37,501 nt of DNA from Mesobacillus boroniphilus JCM 21738 (GCF_000517385.1 NZ_BAUW01000037.1:1-37501), one strand, 5' to 3'; shown: positions 26,706-36,630, numbered from the stretch's first letter. Notes: generated by a model from the sequence alone, not told the origin. Made by a program: numbers and translations.

Positions 26706-29033
26706 TCATACCAGATTATAAAATTGTTCATCAACATCTTCCAGCAGCGGACTAAGCTCTCCCCTGGAAAGGATATACAACTCGTGCATTGCCCTTGTAC
26801 ATGCTGTATATAACAATTTCCTTTCTTCCGTTCTTGTGTAGGACGATGAATCGAATATGATCACCGCATCAAATTCAATGCCTTTTGCGAGGTACGTCGG
26901 TACAACATTAACACCATTTTCAAATGTCATTGTCCCTTTTTCGATCAATCTCGGATCATGCGCTTGTTTGACCCCCTCGAATGCCACTTTGCTTTCTTTG
27001 GCAGTTTTGCAGATAACCGCGATGTTTTTATGTCCTGACCTCTGCAATTCGGAAATGTGTTCATTCACCTTCAGAATATGGTCGCTGCCTCCCCTGTTCG
27101 TGATGATAACCGGCTTTGGTCCAGTACGGTTGAAAGGCTCGATCATGTCTCCACCCTCGATCAAATGCCGGGTAAATTCAACAATTTGCTTCGTTGATCT
27201 GTATGTCTTTGTAAGCCTGTATTGTTCCCTTTCTCCAAAGTCAAGAGCTGACTCCGCCAGAATCGTTTGTGCGCCTGTTGGTCCGGAGTAAATTGCCTGG
27301 TTTATGTCGCCAAGCAAAGTCATCTTGCTGTACGGGAACAGCATTTTAATATATGCAAGCTGAAAAGGAGTGTAGTCCTGGGCTTCATCTATGAAAACAT
27401 GGCGTATTGATGTATTCGATTTCCTGCCCTCAATCAAATCCTGCAGATAGAGAAAAGGAGTTGCATCTTCATATGCAATATACTTTTTTTCTAAGTTGTT
27501 GATTGACTGTTCACATGTGGCGGCCCAATTTTCAGGAATGGCTTCGCTTTTGGAATGAACTTCTTTAAAGAAGTTCATGTAAATGGTTCTGATATTAATG
27601 AATTTCAATCTTTTTACTGAGTTAAACAATGGTTTGAAACGCCTTTTGACCACCATTTCCGATAGCCACTGCTGCTCCCGGTCATAATCATGGAATGTAT
27701 CATGTGCATCACCCTGTTTTTTCTGGCTTTGCTTGAATGCCTCGAGATAATCTTCCTTTTCAAGGAATTGTATCTCCTTTTCCACCCATTCCTGTGACGT
27801 CTCTGCTTTTGCTTTTTTCTTTAGTTCCTTTAACAGCCATTCTTTAACAAGCTGAATTCTATTTGGAATTGAAATACTGTTATCAAGTGAATCATAGTAT
27901 GCAGCTATATCTTTCTTTGAGATGATTGCCCGTTTGTTTAAACCTAAGCTCTTAAAAACGAGCGTTTCCCCGGCTAATTTCTCGGCATATTGATCCAATA
28001 AGCTTTTAAACTCCAAACCTGCCTTAAAACGGATGCTTTCAATCCTGTCAGAATAAGCTTCATTTTTTTCTGCTTCTAACAGGAATTCCATTTGTTCAAA
28101 AGGATCCTCCAAGTCATATTCAGCGCCAAACCGTGTTGAAAGATACTCCTTGAATGTTGCCTGCTGCATATTTTCCTCTCCAAGCTCCGGCAAAACCGTA
28201 GCAACATAGCTATTGAAGAGGGGATTGGGTGAAAATAACATGATATTCTCCGATGTGATAATATTTCTGTACTTGTACAGTAAATAAGCGACTCGCTGCA
28301 TGGCTGCTGATGTTTTTCCGCTTCCTGCCACACCCTGGACGACAACAAGGCTGCTCGAGTCGTTACGGATGATTTGGTTCTGTTCCTTCTGGATCGTTGC
28401 CACAATGGTTTTCATCTGGGTATCAGCATTGTTGCCCAGGACTTCCTGAAGCATTTCGTCACCAATTGTAACCCCTGTTTCAAACATTGCTTTGATTTTG
28501 CCACCTTTGATGACAAACTGGCGCTTTAGCTCCATCGACCCTTCAATGACCTCTGTTTCTGTTTTATATTGCGCCGGACCGGGTGAGTAGTCATAATACA
28601 GACCGGATATCGGTGCTCTCCAGTCATAAATCAGGAAGTTTTCTTCCTGTTCATCCATTAATGTCGCAATGCCTAAGTAAATTCTCTCGGCCACATTTTC
28701 ACCATCTTCTTTAAAATCGACTCTGCCGAAATAAGGAGAAAACCTGAGGCGTGATAATGTCTGAAGCTGCTTGACCATTTGGGATTGTGTCCGTTCACGC
28801 TCGGATAAAAGCGCGGCCTGTTGCTTGATACTCGTGAAGGTTTCCGCTACATCATCCGCTTCATCAAAGTTGACCGTAACATCTTCCCAAAAGGTTTTTC
28901 TGATTTGAAGAGCATCTGAGCCGACATCACTTGAACTTTCATTCCATTTCGCTGCTTTTTTATCAATTTCCTCAATGGTGGAATCGACACGTTTTTGTTC
29001 CAATTCTAAATCTCTAAGCTGATTTTCTTCCAT
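26706..29033 (-). CDS. helD: RNA polymerase recycling motor HelD
   Basis: A 775-residue UvrD/Rep-like superfamily 1 ATPase that in B. subtilis binds RNA polymerase and uses ATP to free stalled or post-termination polymerase from DNA. It has a long N-terminal coiled-coil arm (first 95 residues), Walker A GVAGSGKTS (234-242), Walker B HVFIDEAQDYTPFQ (near 548), TKTYRSTKQI and a C-terminal helicase motif VI segment LLYTACTRAM. Length and the N-terminal arm distinguish HelD from UvrD/PcrA, which unwind DNA. ATG at 29033 follows GGGAGTGA. It is monocistronic. Confidence 0.92.
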   Translation of the reverse strand: MEENQLRDLELEQKRVDSTIEEIDKKAAKWNESSSDVGSDALQIRKTFWEDVTVNFDEADDVAETFTSIKQQAALLSERERTQSQMVKQLQTLSRLRFSPYFGRVDFKEDGENVAERIYLGIATLMDEQEENFLIYDWRAPISGLYYDYSPGPAQYKTETEVIEGSMELKRQFVIKGGKIKAMFETGVTIGDEMLQEVLGNNADTQMKTIVATIQKEQNQIIRNDSSSLVVVQGVAGSGKTSAAMQRVAYLLYKYRNIITSENIMLFSPNPLFNSYVATVLPELGEENMQQATFKEYLSTRFGAEYDLEDPFEQMEFLLEAEKNEAYSDRIESIRFKAGLEFKSLLDQYAEKLAGETLVFKSLGLNKRAIISKKDIAAYYDSLDNSISIPNRIQLVKEWLLKELKKKAKAETSQEWVEKEIQFLEKEDYLEAFKQSQKKQGDAHDTFHDYDREQQWLSEMVVKRRFKPLFNSVKRLKFINIRTIYMNFFKEVHSKSEAIPENWAATCEQSINNLEKKYIAYEDATPFLYLQDLIEGRKSNTSIRHVFIDEAQDYTPFQLAYIKMLFPYSKMTLLGDINQAIYSGPTGAQTILAESALDFGEREQYRLTKTYRSTKQIVEFTRHLIEGGDMIEPFNRTGPKPVIITNRGGSDHILKVNEHISELQRSGHKNIAVICKTAKESKVAFEGVKQAHDPRLIEKGTMTFENGVNVVPTYLAKGIEFDAVIIFDSSSYTRTEERKLLYTACTRAMHELYILSRGELSPLLEDVDEQFYNLV

Positions 29034-29272
29034 GAAAAATCACTCCCAAACTCAATGCTCTTTGACTTGACTTCCATCTAAATTTGCGCTATAGTTATTA
29101 TAGAGTTATTGTGTTTTAACCTGATAGCCATTCATTACCAACCTTTATTTTACTATGTACATATCTTTATTACAAATATCATCTACCTAAAACCACCTTT
29201 TAAGGTGCTTTTTTTATTTTCTACAAATATCCTATATATTTATTCGATTCCTAACCGTTTTAAACATAAAAA

Positions 29273-29299
29273 CCGCGATGCTGATATTGCAGCACGCGG
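29273..29299 (-). terminator. Terminator of glycerate kinase
   Basis: CCGCG and GCTG segments pair with CAGC and CGCGG around a small bulge and a 6-nt loop; T-runs lie on both sides. It ends the glycerate transcript. A weaker CACCTTTTAAGGTG hairpin with seven T lies at 29192-29217 on the plus strand. Confidence 0.75.
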
Positions 29300-29323
29300 T
29301 TTTTTCATAGTTTTTACAAATAA

Positions 29324-30457
29324 TCATTTGCTAAGTTTGACTACGGATGCGATGTTTGCAGCAATTCTTTCAACATACGTACGGGCGTTTTCGAACGCGT
29401 CCTCTATAGTTATGACACCTGGTACTATGCTGAATACCGCATCGATCCCGTGCTCGTGGACTACCTCACTGTCTGATGCTACATTACCGGCAATCGCGAT
29501 GACCGGTACATTGTGCCGTTTCGAAGTCCTGGCAACACCAATCGGAGTTTTGCCGAAAATCGTCTGGCCATCAATCTTGCCCTCACCAGTAATGACAAAA
29601 TCGGCATCTATTAGATGATTTTCTAACTTCGTTGCCTCCAGAACAATGTCAACGCCTCTTTTTAACTCCGCAGACAGGAATGCCATCAAACCGCCACCAA
29701 GTCCTCCCGCAGCGCCAGCACCTGACACATGTTCAATATCCTTGCCAAGGTCTTTGCGAATAATATCAGCAAAATGGTGAAGGTTGTTGTCCAATAGTTC
29801 AACCATTTCTTGAGCTGCCCCTTTTTGCGGACCGAAAATATATGATGCGCCCCTCATACCTGTTAAGGGATTATCTACATCGCATGCAACATCAATTTTT
29901 ACCGAGTTCAACCGTTTATCTATTCCAGCTAGGTTAATCGAAGCAAGCGAATTTAATGCTCCTCCGCCCTCACCAATTTCTTTTCCATCAGAATCCAGAA
30001 GGAGGATTCCAAGGGCTCTTGCCATGCCAGCTCCTCCATCATTCGTGGCACTGCCGCCTATCCCGATGATGATCTGTTCAACACCATAATCCAGAGCCGC
30101 GGCAATCAATTCACCTGTTCCCCGAGTTGTAGTAATCAGCGGGTTTCTGTCTCCTGGAGGTACAAGATGAAGTCCAGATGCAGCAGCCATCTCTATGACC
30201 GCGGTCTTTTCATCGCCAGAAATACCGAAAAATGCTTGAACCGGAGTGCCAAGCGGTCCTGTTACTGTTTTTGTGATGATTTTTCCTCCTGTTGCATCAA
30301 CGAGGGATTGGACGGTTCCCTCGCCTCCATCTGCCATAGGTACTTTTACGAAGGTTGCCTCTGGAAGGACTTTTTTCATGCCATTCTCGATTGCTGTAGC
30401 GGCTTCAAGCGCGGTAAGGCTCTCTTTAAATGAATCAGGTGCTATTACAATTTTCAT
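29324..30457 (-). CDS. Glycerate 2-kinase
   Basis: A 377-residue class II glycerate kinase (GarK/GlxK family), which phosphorylates D-glycerate to 2-phosphoglycerate with ATP, feeding lower glycolysis. Visible motifs are MKIVIAPDSFKESLTALEAA at the N terminus, MADGGEGT, GIGGSATNDGGAGMARALG, and the C-terminal TGEGKIDGQT. ATG at 30457 is chosen because AGAGGAG lies 8 nt upstream; an upstream in-frame extension to 30526 has no site. It follows a GntP-type permease on the same strand, 87 bp apart, with a CdaR-type regulator further up, a typical glycerate or sugar-acid utilisation operon. Confidence 0.93.
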   Translation of the reverse strand: MKIVIAPDSFKESLTALEAATAIENGMKKVLPEATFVKVPMADGGEGTVQSLVDATGGKIITKTVTGPLGTPVQAFFGISGDEKTAVIEMAAASGLHLVPPGDRNPLITTTRGTGELIAAALDYGVEQIIIGIGGSATNDGGAGMARALGILLLDSDGKEIGEGGGALNSLASINLAGIDKRLNSVKIDVACDVDNPLTGMRGASYIFGPQKGAAQEMVELLDNNLHHFADIIRKDLGKDIEHVSGAGAAGGLGGGLMAFLSAELKRGVDIVLEATKLENHLIDADFVITGEGKIDGQTIFGKTPIGVARTSKRHNVPVIAIAGNVASDSEVVHEHGIDAVFSIVPGVITIEDAFENARTYVERIAANIASVVKLSK

Positions 30458-30544
30458 GCCCGTTTCTCCTCTCATTTGAATACCGGAGTATATATCACTG
30501 AAGTGAAAGGTCTGGACCTTAAACAAAATCCAGACCCCATTTAT

Positions 30545-31811
30545 TTATCCGAAAAACTTGAAAATACCAAAGATTAGTGTCGATACGATTGCAAGCGTTA
30601 AACCGACAGCTGTCTCGTAAGGAATTAATTTCAAACGTTCTTTGATCTCCATGTTGACACTTCCGCCTGTTGCGTGGAAGAAGCTTCCGTGCGGAAGGTG
30701 ATCAAGTACAGTTGCACCAGCGTGAACCATTGCAGCACCTGCTAAGGCAGTGACACCCATTTCAAGAATCGTTGAGCCAAATACCTGGGAAGCAACCGCT
30801 GTACCTGCTGTTGTCGAAGCCGTTGCAGCCGACATGAAAATACCAGATACAGGGGCAAGAACGAAAGCCGGCAGACCAAGTGCATCCAGGCTGTTAATCA
30901 GAACATCTTTCAAACCTGAATTAGCAATGATTCCAGCAAGTGTACCTGTACCAAGGAGCATAATAGCTACACCAGACATTTTCCCAAGACCTGCCACTGC
31001 ATAGTCATTGATATGTCTGATTCGGCCCATCGCAAGAGCTCCGGCAATACCACCTGCAGGCAGGGCGATCATTGGTCGATGTTAATATCAAACAAAGGTC
31101 GCATTGCAAGCAGGATGATTGTCACCAATGGCGCTACAATCGCCGGGACAATTAATGGAAGTTTTCCTTGAACTGTTGTTTCACTTTCCTGAACTGTAAC
31201 ATTAGAGCCTTTATTAACTAGCTTCTTAGCTAAAATATATGTGACAGTCAATCCGAAAATAGCGGGGATGATTCCGGCAGCCATGACAGAAGTCAATGGA
31301 ATTTGGAATGCATCTGCTGCGGCTATTGCATTAGGATTCGGCGACATGATATTGCCAGCCTTACCGCCGCCAATCATCGCTAGCAGAATAGCTGTTTTGG
31401 AAATACCAGCTCTATTTGCAATTGCAAGTGCAATCGGCGCAACAGTGATAACAGCAACATCAACGAATACACCAACTGTAGTAAGGATCATTGTTGCGAT
31501 CGCAAGTGCAAGCAGTGCTCGCGTCTCGCCGGCCTTTTTAACAATTGTTTCTGCGATTACTGCAGCAGCCCCCGATTCAATCAGGACTCCAGCAAGTACA
31601 CCAGCAGCCAGGATTCTTAACACTGCGGGTATAATCCCTTTTGCACCTTCCATCATCAAGGCAACAGTATTCGTGACATCCACCCCGCCTACAAGACCTC
31701 CAATCAGGCTCCGGCAATCATTCCATATGCAGGTGAAACCTTCTTTAAAATAAGGAAAATGGCTACAATAAGAGCAACAATAGCGCCGAAAGCGCTTACT
31801 TGAATATCCAA
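30545..31811 (-). pseudogene. GntP-family gluconate/glycerate permease, two frameshifts
   Basis: A GntP-family proton symporter for gluconate or related sugar acids, about 422 residues when joined. The N terminus starts at TTG 31811 after GAGGAGG and reads MDIQVSAFGAIVALIVAIF; it breaks at GG 31707-31708, where a third G restores MIAGALIGGLVGGVDVTN. The middle frame has the core helices (AVITVAPIALAIANRAGISK) and breaks at GG 31074-31075; a third G restores DINIDPMIALPAGGIAGAL. The last frame holds the final helices, with AGAAMVHAGATVLDHLPHGS. Glycerate kinase downstream suggests glycerate as substrate. A cre site lies 35 bp upstream. Confidence 0.85.
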
Positions 31812-31845
31812 GGTAATTCCTCCTCAAAACTTTTTGTACCCCAAT

Positions 31846-31859
31846 TGTAAGCGCTAACC
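31846..31859 (+). promoter_or_regulatory. CcpA cre site before the glycerate permease
   Basis: TGTAAGCGCTAACC matches the 14-bp cre consensus TGWAANCGNTNWCA at all but the last position, with the palindromic AGCGCT centre. It lies 35-48 bp upstream of the permease start, near the expected promoter, so glucose repression by CcpA is likely. Confidence 0.65.
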
Positions 31860-31891
31860 ATTTGTATTACATTAGTCAAACCATCAAAAAA

Positions 31892-31913
31892 AGACCTGTA
31901 ATACAACAGATCT
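31892..31913 (-). terminator. Terminator of the CdaR-type regulator
   Basis: On the minus strand AGATCTGT and ACAGGTCT pair (one G-T) around a 6-nt loop, followed by seven T. It may allow partial readthrough into the permease. Confidence 0.7.
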
Positions 31914-31932
31914 TTTGTGCATTTGCACAATT

Positions 31933-33045
31933 TCATTCCAGTTCATTATTTAGATATGATAAATACAGATGAAGCAGTTCAGTGGTTTTGCGGGGATCCT
32001 TCCCGGTTATTTCTGTAATTTTATCAAGCCGGTATCGAAGCGTATTGCGATGTACAAACAGCTTTTGCGCAGCCTTGTTCATGTCTCCATTTGTTTCGAT
32101 AAGCGCTCTTAACGATTCTGTAAGCTCTCCCTTTACATCCTTTTCTTTTAAAGAATTATAGAATGGCTGTAGATCTTCAGTCAGGCCTGTTTTTGAAGCA
32201 TTTAATAGAAATACTGGCAGATAATAATCTTCATACATGAAAATGTCTTTTTGTGGCGTCAATTTCAGGCCGGACTTTAGTGTGTCGACCACCTGGCGAT
32301 AGGACTTTGTCAATCCTGACAATCCTTCATGGTATTGACCAACGCCAATTTTCACCTGGATATTCCCATTCTTTCTCAACCCATTAAGCCATCCTTCTGT
32401 TATCTTTTTTAGGTAATGATCATTGTCGACTGGAGGAACTCCTTTTAAAATAACAATCCTGTCATGCTGCATCAGTAACAGGTCTTCAATTTGCAGTCGG
32501 CTTTTTAAATATGTGAATGTCTTCTTACGGTCCGAAGTCTTGATGACAATTGCTGCCCGGGCCAGTGCCAGATCAATTCCCAGACGCATAGCCCTTTCAA
32601 GGAAAAGCGGGTCATGTTTGCCTTCATAATGAATGATTTGGCTGACAAGCTCCTCTTTAAGCCTCTGATCCCATTGTATTTCATTCATCAAAACCGCCTG
32701 CTGAAGGCTGAGCTCAGCAGCCATGCGTACAAGTTCTCCGAAGTTTCTAATTTCATCCGGGGCACCAGTAATCCCTATAACGCCAATGATTTTCCCATCA
32801 AAATAAATGGGCAGATTGATGCCCGGCTTTACACCATGGAGCCTTTTAGCCTCATCTTCGGTTATTTCAAAACCGGTCCCTTGTTTGATCACAATGACTG
32901 CACCATCATGAATATCATCAATGCGCTTTTTGTCGCCTGATCCAATAATTACTCCTTTGTTATCCATTATATTGATATTTTTTCCGATGATCCCCATCGT
33001 CCTGTCTACAATTTCTTGAGCTAGCTGTTTGTTTAATAATTCCAT
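31933..33045 (-). CDS. CdaR/PucR-family sugar-acid-responsive transcriptional regulator
   Basis: A 370-residue activator-type regulator with an N-terminal sugar diacid recognition domain (residues 1-135; INLPIYFDGKIIGVIGITG is its core), a GGDEF-like middle region, and a C-terminal PucR-type helix-turn-helix (MNKAAQKLFVHRNTLRYRLD). Family members such as E. coli CdaR activate glucarate, galactarate and glycerate genes. ATG at 33045 follows AGGGAT; the frame extends to 33108 without a site. The gene lies upstream of, and on the same strand as, the permease and kinase, so it most likely controls them. Effector is inferred to be glycerate or a related acid. Confidence 0.88.
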   Translation of the reverse strand: MELLNKQLAQEIVDRTMGIIGKNINIMDNKGVIIGSGDKKRIDDIHDGAVIVIKQGTGFEITEDEAKRLHGVKPGINLPIYFDGKIIGVIGITGAPDEIRNFGELVRMAAELSLQQAVLMNEIQWDQRLKEELVSQIIHYEGKHDPLFLERAMRLGIDLALARAAIVIKTSDRKKTFTYLKSRLQIEDLLLMQHDRIVILKGVPPVDNDHYLKKITEGWLNGLRKNGNIQVKIGVGQYHEGLSGLTKSYRQVVDTLKSGLKLTPQKDIFMYEDYYLPVFLLNASKTGLTEDLQPFYNSLKEKDVKGELTESLRALIETNGDMNKAAQKLFVHRNTLRYRLDKITEITGKDPRKTTELLHLYLSYLNNELE

Positions 33046-33148
33046 TTCAATATCCCTGCCTTGCCAACTTGAATACCTATCATTATGGCCGATTATTTGC
33101 GAAAACAAAAGAGAAGCGCGAGAACATAAGTCCCCACGCGAGCGAACA

Positions 33149-33562
33149 TTATTTGGTTAAAGCGTGTTCTACCTTGATGCATCTGTCCATGATCACGGTA
33201 TACCCTTTATCTTTAAGGAAATTATAGGCCTCCTCATTTTCAAGTCCTAGCTGCGCCCAAAAAACATCGGCATCAATTTCCGCAAATTCCTTCGCGACCT
33301 CTAACAAGTATTCCGAACGGCGGAAAACATTTACGATATCTACGTGGCCTTCGATCTCTTTAAGTGTTTTAACTGCTTTAACTCCAAGGACCTCATCAAC
33401 AGTTGGATTGACAGGGATAATTTCATAGCCTGCTGACTGTATTGCCTCTGATACCATATAGGAAGTCCGCTGTGGATTATCGCTCAATCCCACAACCGCA
33501 ATCCTTTTTGCCTTCTTAAGGATTTGGCCGATTTCTTCCCGGCCTGGATTTTTAATTGCCAT
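33149..33562 (-). CDS. CoA-binding protein (YneT/YccU-like)
   Basis: A 137-residue single-domain CoA-binding Rossmann protein related to succinyl-CoA synthetase alpha and acyl-CoA synthetases, but without catalytic partners. It has VVGLSDNPQRTSYMVSEA (nucleotide-binding loop), IIPVNPTVDEVLGVKAV and the C-terminal DRCIKVEHALT. B. subtilis YneT sits next to plsY and parE; here plsY is 3.3 kb away and parE 8.3 kb away, with other genes between. AGGAGTGAG lies upstream of ATG at 33562. Function unknown; it may sense CoA or acyl-CoA. Confidence 0.87.
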   Translation of the reverse strand: MAIKNPGREEIGQILKKAKRIAVVGLSDNPQRTSYMVSEAIQSAGYEIIPVNPTVDEVLGVKAVKTLKEIEGHVDIVNVFRRSEYLLEVAKEFAEIDADVFWAQLGLENEEAYNFLKDKGYTVIMDRCIKVEHALTK

Positions 33563-33680
33563 ATTATCTCACTCCTATGGATTATTATGACCCTGACCTT
33601 ATTTTATCTCACTATTATGAAGACTCAAACCAAACTGCCTATCCACAATGTATGAAACACGATTTATAAACTGCGAAACT

Positions 33681-34973
33681 TTAGTTTATCATACTTCTTT
33701 TCTTCATTAATGTGAATTGGTCAGAGAAAACTGCAATCAAGGTGCCGAGTATTAAACCATTATTAAGGATGGATACAAGCACAGGCGGTACGTTGCGGAA
33801 AGCTTCACCTGGAAGAAACATTGTCCCTACACCTGCCAGCAGCGAAGTTCCAATGACGACCCGAACCCTCTTTTTATCTTTCTCACGGTCGAATTCCGAA
33901 AAAGCAATCCCAATCATGTTGACGAATATAACAAATGTGACTGAATAGCCAACAGGTGCAGGCAGTGACGCGAACAAAGACATCACATGCGGCAGCATGC
34001 TGGCAACGACAATCAGCAATGAGCTTATGATAAAAGGCAAGATTTTTATAATTCCAGTAGTTGCGATAAAGCCAGCTGCACCAGAGATTGGGACAGATCC
34101 AATCGCCGAGAAAACTCCGCCAAGGAGCTGATTGATACCGGCTGTAAAACCGCTGGCCCGGTAGCGGAAGTCAGCATTTTCAGACCCCATATCTTTTAAA
34201 ACTTGTCCAGTAACCCTTATGCTGGCTAGCATGTTGGTTATTAACAGGAATGTGATAAAGATGGAAGTCACGATTAACCCTGAATCGAAGATGGGCTTCC
34301 CGAAAGCGAAAACCTCCGGAATGGCAATTGCTGCTCCCCTGTATCCTCCGTACGCTTTTCCTAGGTCCAAAAATGAAAAAAGCATCCAGCCAGCAGCCAG
34401 GCTTATTAAAATTGCATACTGGCTGACCCATTTAATTTGATGTCGTGTCAGATAGAATGTAATGCCAACCAGAAAAATGCTGAAAAAAGCAATTGGCAGA
34501 CTGACATCGGTCCTTCCGCCACCAATTCCCACCATTCCATTTAGAAATGAGCCGCTTAATTGAATGACAAGCAAAAGCAAATAAATCCCGCTTACTACAG
34601 GGGTAAACAGCTTTGCCAGTTTATCAATAAGCTTGAATAAGCTTAGCAGGAAGAATACAATTCCGCTGATGATCAAGGCTCCTTCTAAAGCCTGCAGTGT
34701 TTCAATGTTTGATGAAAACAGTGTCGCACTTAACCCTGCATATATTGTAAATACACCCCACCAAAGACCGGCTGGGCCATCGTTAATTGGCATGCGATGC
34801 CCGATCAGGGCCTGCAATAGACCCGAAATACCCAATACGAACATCGTCCTCTGAACTAGTCCTGTCGTTTCCAAATCATTCAATTGGAATAAATCTGCAA
34901 TTGCAATCGGAGCAACGATTGAACCAGCGATAATAAATGCCATCCACTGTATGGCTGATAATAATGTCTTCAT
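33681..34973 (-). CDS. NCS2-family purine/pyrimidine permease (YwdJ-like)
   Basis: A 430-residue polytopic permease of the nucleobase:cation symporter-2 family, with 12-14 helices. The core shows the GAAGFIATTG segment near residue 290 and GSVPISGAAGF, in the position of the family's conserved GxxxTxxxS-type helix. From memory the nearest named relative is B. subtilis YwdJ, a putative purine or pyrimidine carrier. GGAG lies 7 nt upstream of ATG. No purine riboswitch was seen in the 190-bp leader. Substrate unassigned; it could supply the nucleoside hydrolase pathway. Confidence 0.8.
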   Translation of the reverse strand: MKTLLSAIQWMAFIIAGSIVAPIAIADLFQLNDLETTGLVQRTMFVLGISGLLQALIGHRMPINDGPAGLWWGVFTIYAGLSATLFSSNIETLQALEGALIISGIVFFLLSLFKLIDKLAKLFTPVVSGIYLLLLVIQLSGSFLNGMVGIGGGRTDVSLPIAFFSIFLVGITFYLTRHQIKWVSQYAILISLAAGWMLFSFLDLGKAYGGYRGAAIAIPEVFAFGKPIFDSGLIVTSIFITFLLITNMLASIRVTGQVLKDMGSENADFRYRASGFTAGINQLLGGVFSAIGSVPISGAAGFIATTGIIKILPFIISSLLIVVASMLPHVMSLFASLPAPVGYSVTFVIFVNMIGIAFSEFDREKDKKRVRVVIGTSLLAGVGTMFLPGEAFRNVPPVLVSILNNGLILGTLIAVFSDQFTLMKKRSMIN

Positions 34974-35163
34974 TTAAAATCTCCATTTTCCGGGCGTAAT
35001 AATTATAAACATTTGCAGTAATTAGATTCATGTTCTATAAGTGAGAGGATATTTATCCTAATTCTATAGGAGATATCCTTTTTCCTTCGTTTATAATAAT
35101 ATCGTACTTAAGGATGTTGTAAATATGAAGTATGAATTGGTTTTATATGAAAACCATTATAAA

Positions 35164-35189
35164 AAGGGCATCCAATTCAGGATGCCCTT
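35164..35189 (-). terminator. Terminator of the phospholipase D-like gene
   Basis: A perfect 10-bp stem (AAGGGCATCC / GGATGCCCTT) with a 6-nt loop, followed on the minus strand by a T-run, ends 5 bp after the stop codon. Confidence 0.9.
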
Positions 35190-35193
35190 GCCG

Positions 35194-36630
35194 CTAATAG
35201 CTTGTGAACCATAAAATCCTCTGAATCCAGTAAATAATATATTTAAAAGGAGTCAGTTTGTCCTTATTTTCTTTATAATCAAGTGTGAACCTGGCTCCAT
35301 CATTGTTCCAGATTCTATTGAAGTACTGATCAACATCTTTGATGACTTGACTGTCAGAGGGCGCTGTTATTTTCATGTTGGTTTCAAGGTTTAAGTCATC
35401 GAGATTTCGTCGCGTGAAGTTGGCGGACCCTCCAAGAATAACGCTGTTCTTACCTCGGTCAAAGTAGATCATTTTTGTATGATATTGCTCCTGGCCAGCA
35501 TTGTACCATTTAATATCAATGTTTTTGCTGCCGACTTCCATAATTTCTTCTGATACAGGAATATTAGGCAGACCTGATTTCTGATTGCCAAACGCATTCG
35601 TATTTGGATCTAGTATAATATTGATATTCGCCCCTCGATCGGCGGCCTTGTCGATCTCATCGATGACCTTCCTTTCGGCTAAATAGAACATACCAATCCA
35701 AATTTGATCTCCCTTCCCTGACTTTTTCAATTCATTCAGGAGATGCTTAAGTATTTTCCCTTCAGTTAAAACCTGGACCTTAACAGCCCCTTTCTCTTTT
35801 ACAGGTGTGTAATCAGGAAGACTGCCTCCTCCAGAGAAATCAATTACTGCCTGCTCAGATTCCAAAATGTCACCAATTATATTACCGCTTGTTTCAAATG
35901 CTATATTCGAGTGGAAGCCGCTTGCATCATGTGGGTTCGCGGATGCAACGATAGCTGTTTTCTCAGTGACGAACACTTTCCTGTGATTAGCCTTAAGGTT
36001 TAACAGCTCAAGATAGGAACGAAGTGTCACATCCGGAGCATTCTTTGCCATCGGATTTGGAATCCAACCTTCTCCTGATTGCCCAAACCACTGGAAAAAC
36101 ACCCTCCAAACAGCCGTATATAATGGGTTGGAATCTCTGAGGGGATCCAGATTGGTGAAAATCACTTTTATATCATTTTCCCGAAGTTCCTTCAAGATTC
36201 CGGATTTGTGGGAACCGTATGTCAAATTAATCTCATCAGTGATAAAAACAATTGTAAGGTCTTTATGTTTTTCCTTTTGGGCTATTAGTTTTTCACTGAT
36301 AGATTGACTTATTTCCGGGTAGCCCATATCTTCCTTAAAATAGCCATTGAATAAAAACATATCCAGGACGATGAACTCCTCTGCTTCCTGAATCCTTTTC
36401 ATTACCGTCTCGAATATTTCATGCTCGTACTTTTTTTCCCCATCTGTCCCCTTGTAAGTTAAATCATATAAAAAGCGGACATCCTTGACGTTATGGATTT
36501 CTCCCTCATACGATAAGCCATCAGGAAGATCTTTATGCGTATGATAGACAGCGGTGACGATTACTATTAATGCCAGCATAAGTAAAATCAATAAAGATTT
36601 TCTTTTAGATAAACTCTTTCCAATCCTCAT
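35194..36630 (-). CDS. Phospholipase D-family protein (cardiolipin-synthase-like)
   Basis: A 478-residue membrane-anchored protein with an N-terminal hydrophobic helix (residues 12-30) and two HKD domains. The second is canonical: YHTKMIYFDRGKNSVILGGS with HxKx4D. The first reads NHRKVFVTEKTAIVASAN, where the Asp is Glu. Both histidines and lysines are kept, so phosphatidyl transfer chemistry is plausible. Substrate could be cardiolipin formation or another phospholipid. AAGGAGT lies 8 nt before ATG at 36630. It is divergent from plsY, another phospholipid-synthesis gene, across a 254-bp intergenic region. Confidence 0.83.
   Translation of the reverse strand: MRIGKSLSKRKSLLILLMLALIVIVTAVYHTHKDLPDGLSYEGEIHNVKDVRFLYDLTYKGTDGEKKYEHEIFETVMKRIQEAEEFIVLDMFLFNGYFKEDMGYPEISQSISEKLIAQKEKHKDLTIVFITDEINLTYGSHKSGILKELRENDIKVIFTNLDPLRDSNPLYTAVWRVFFQWFGQSGEGWIPNPMAKNAPDVTLRSYLELLNLKANHRKVFVTEKTAIVASANPHDASGFHSNIAFETSGNIIGDILESEQAVIDFSGGGSLPDYTPVKEKGAVKVQVLTEGKILKHLLNELKKSGKGDQIWIGMFYLAERKVIDEIDKAADRGANINIILDPNTNAFGNQKSGLPNIPVSEEIMEVGSKNIDIKWYNAGQEQYHTKMIYFDRGKNSVILGGSANFTRRNLDDLNLETNMKITAPSDSQVIKDVDQYFNRIWNNDGARFTLDYKENKDKLTPFKYIIYWIQRILWFTSY

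Noticed and set aside
31241..31753. Plus-strand 170-codon frame opposite the GntP permease
   Set aside because: It is the mirror of a hydrophobic transporter gene (Ala/Ile/Thr-rich artefact), with no ribosome site or homology. Similar long shadows occur opposite parC, parE and alsT.
34974..35160. Purine riboswitch before the NCS2 permease
   Set aside because: The conserved TATAAT...TATGG...TTTCTACC junction pattern is absent; only AT-rich sequence with a short GGATAT/ATATCC hairpin.
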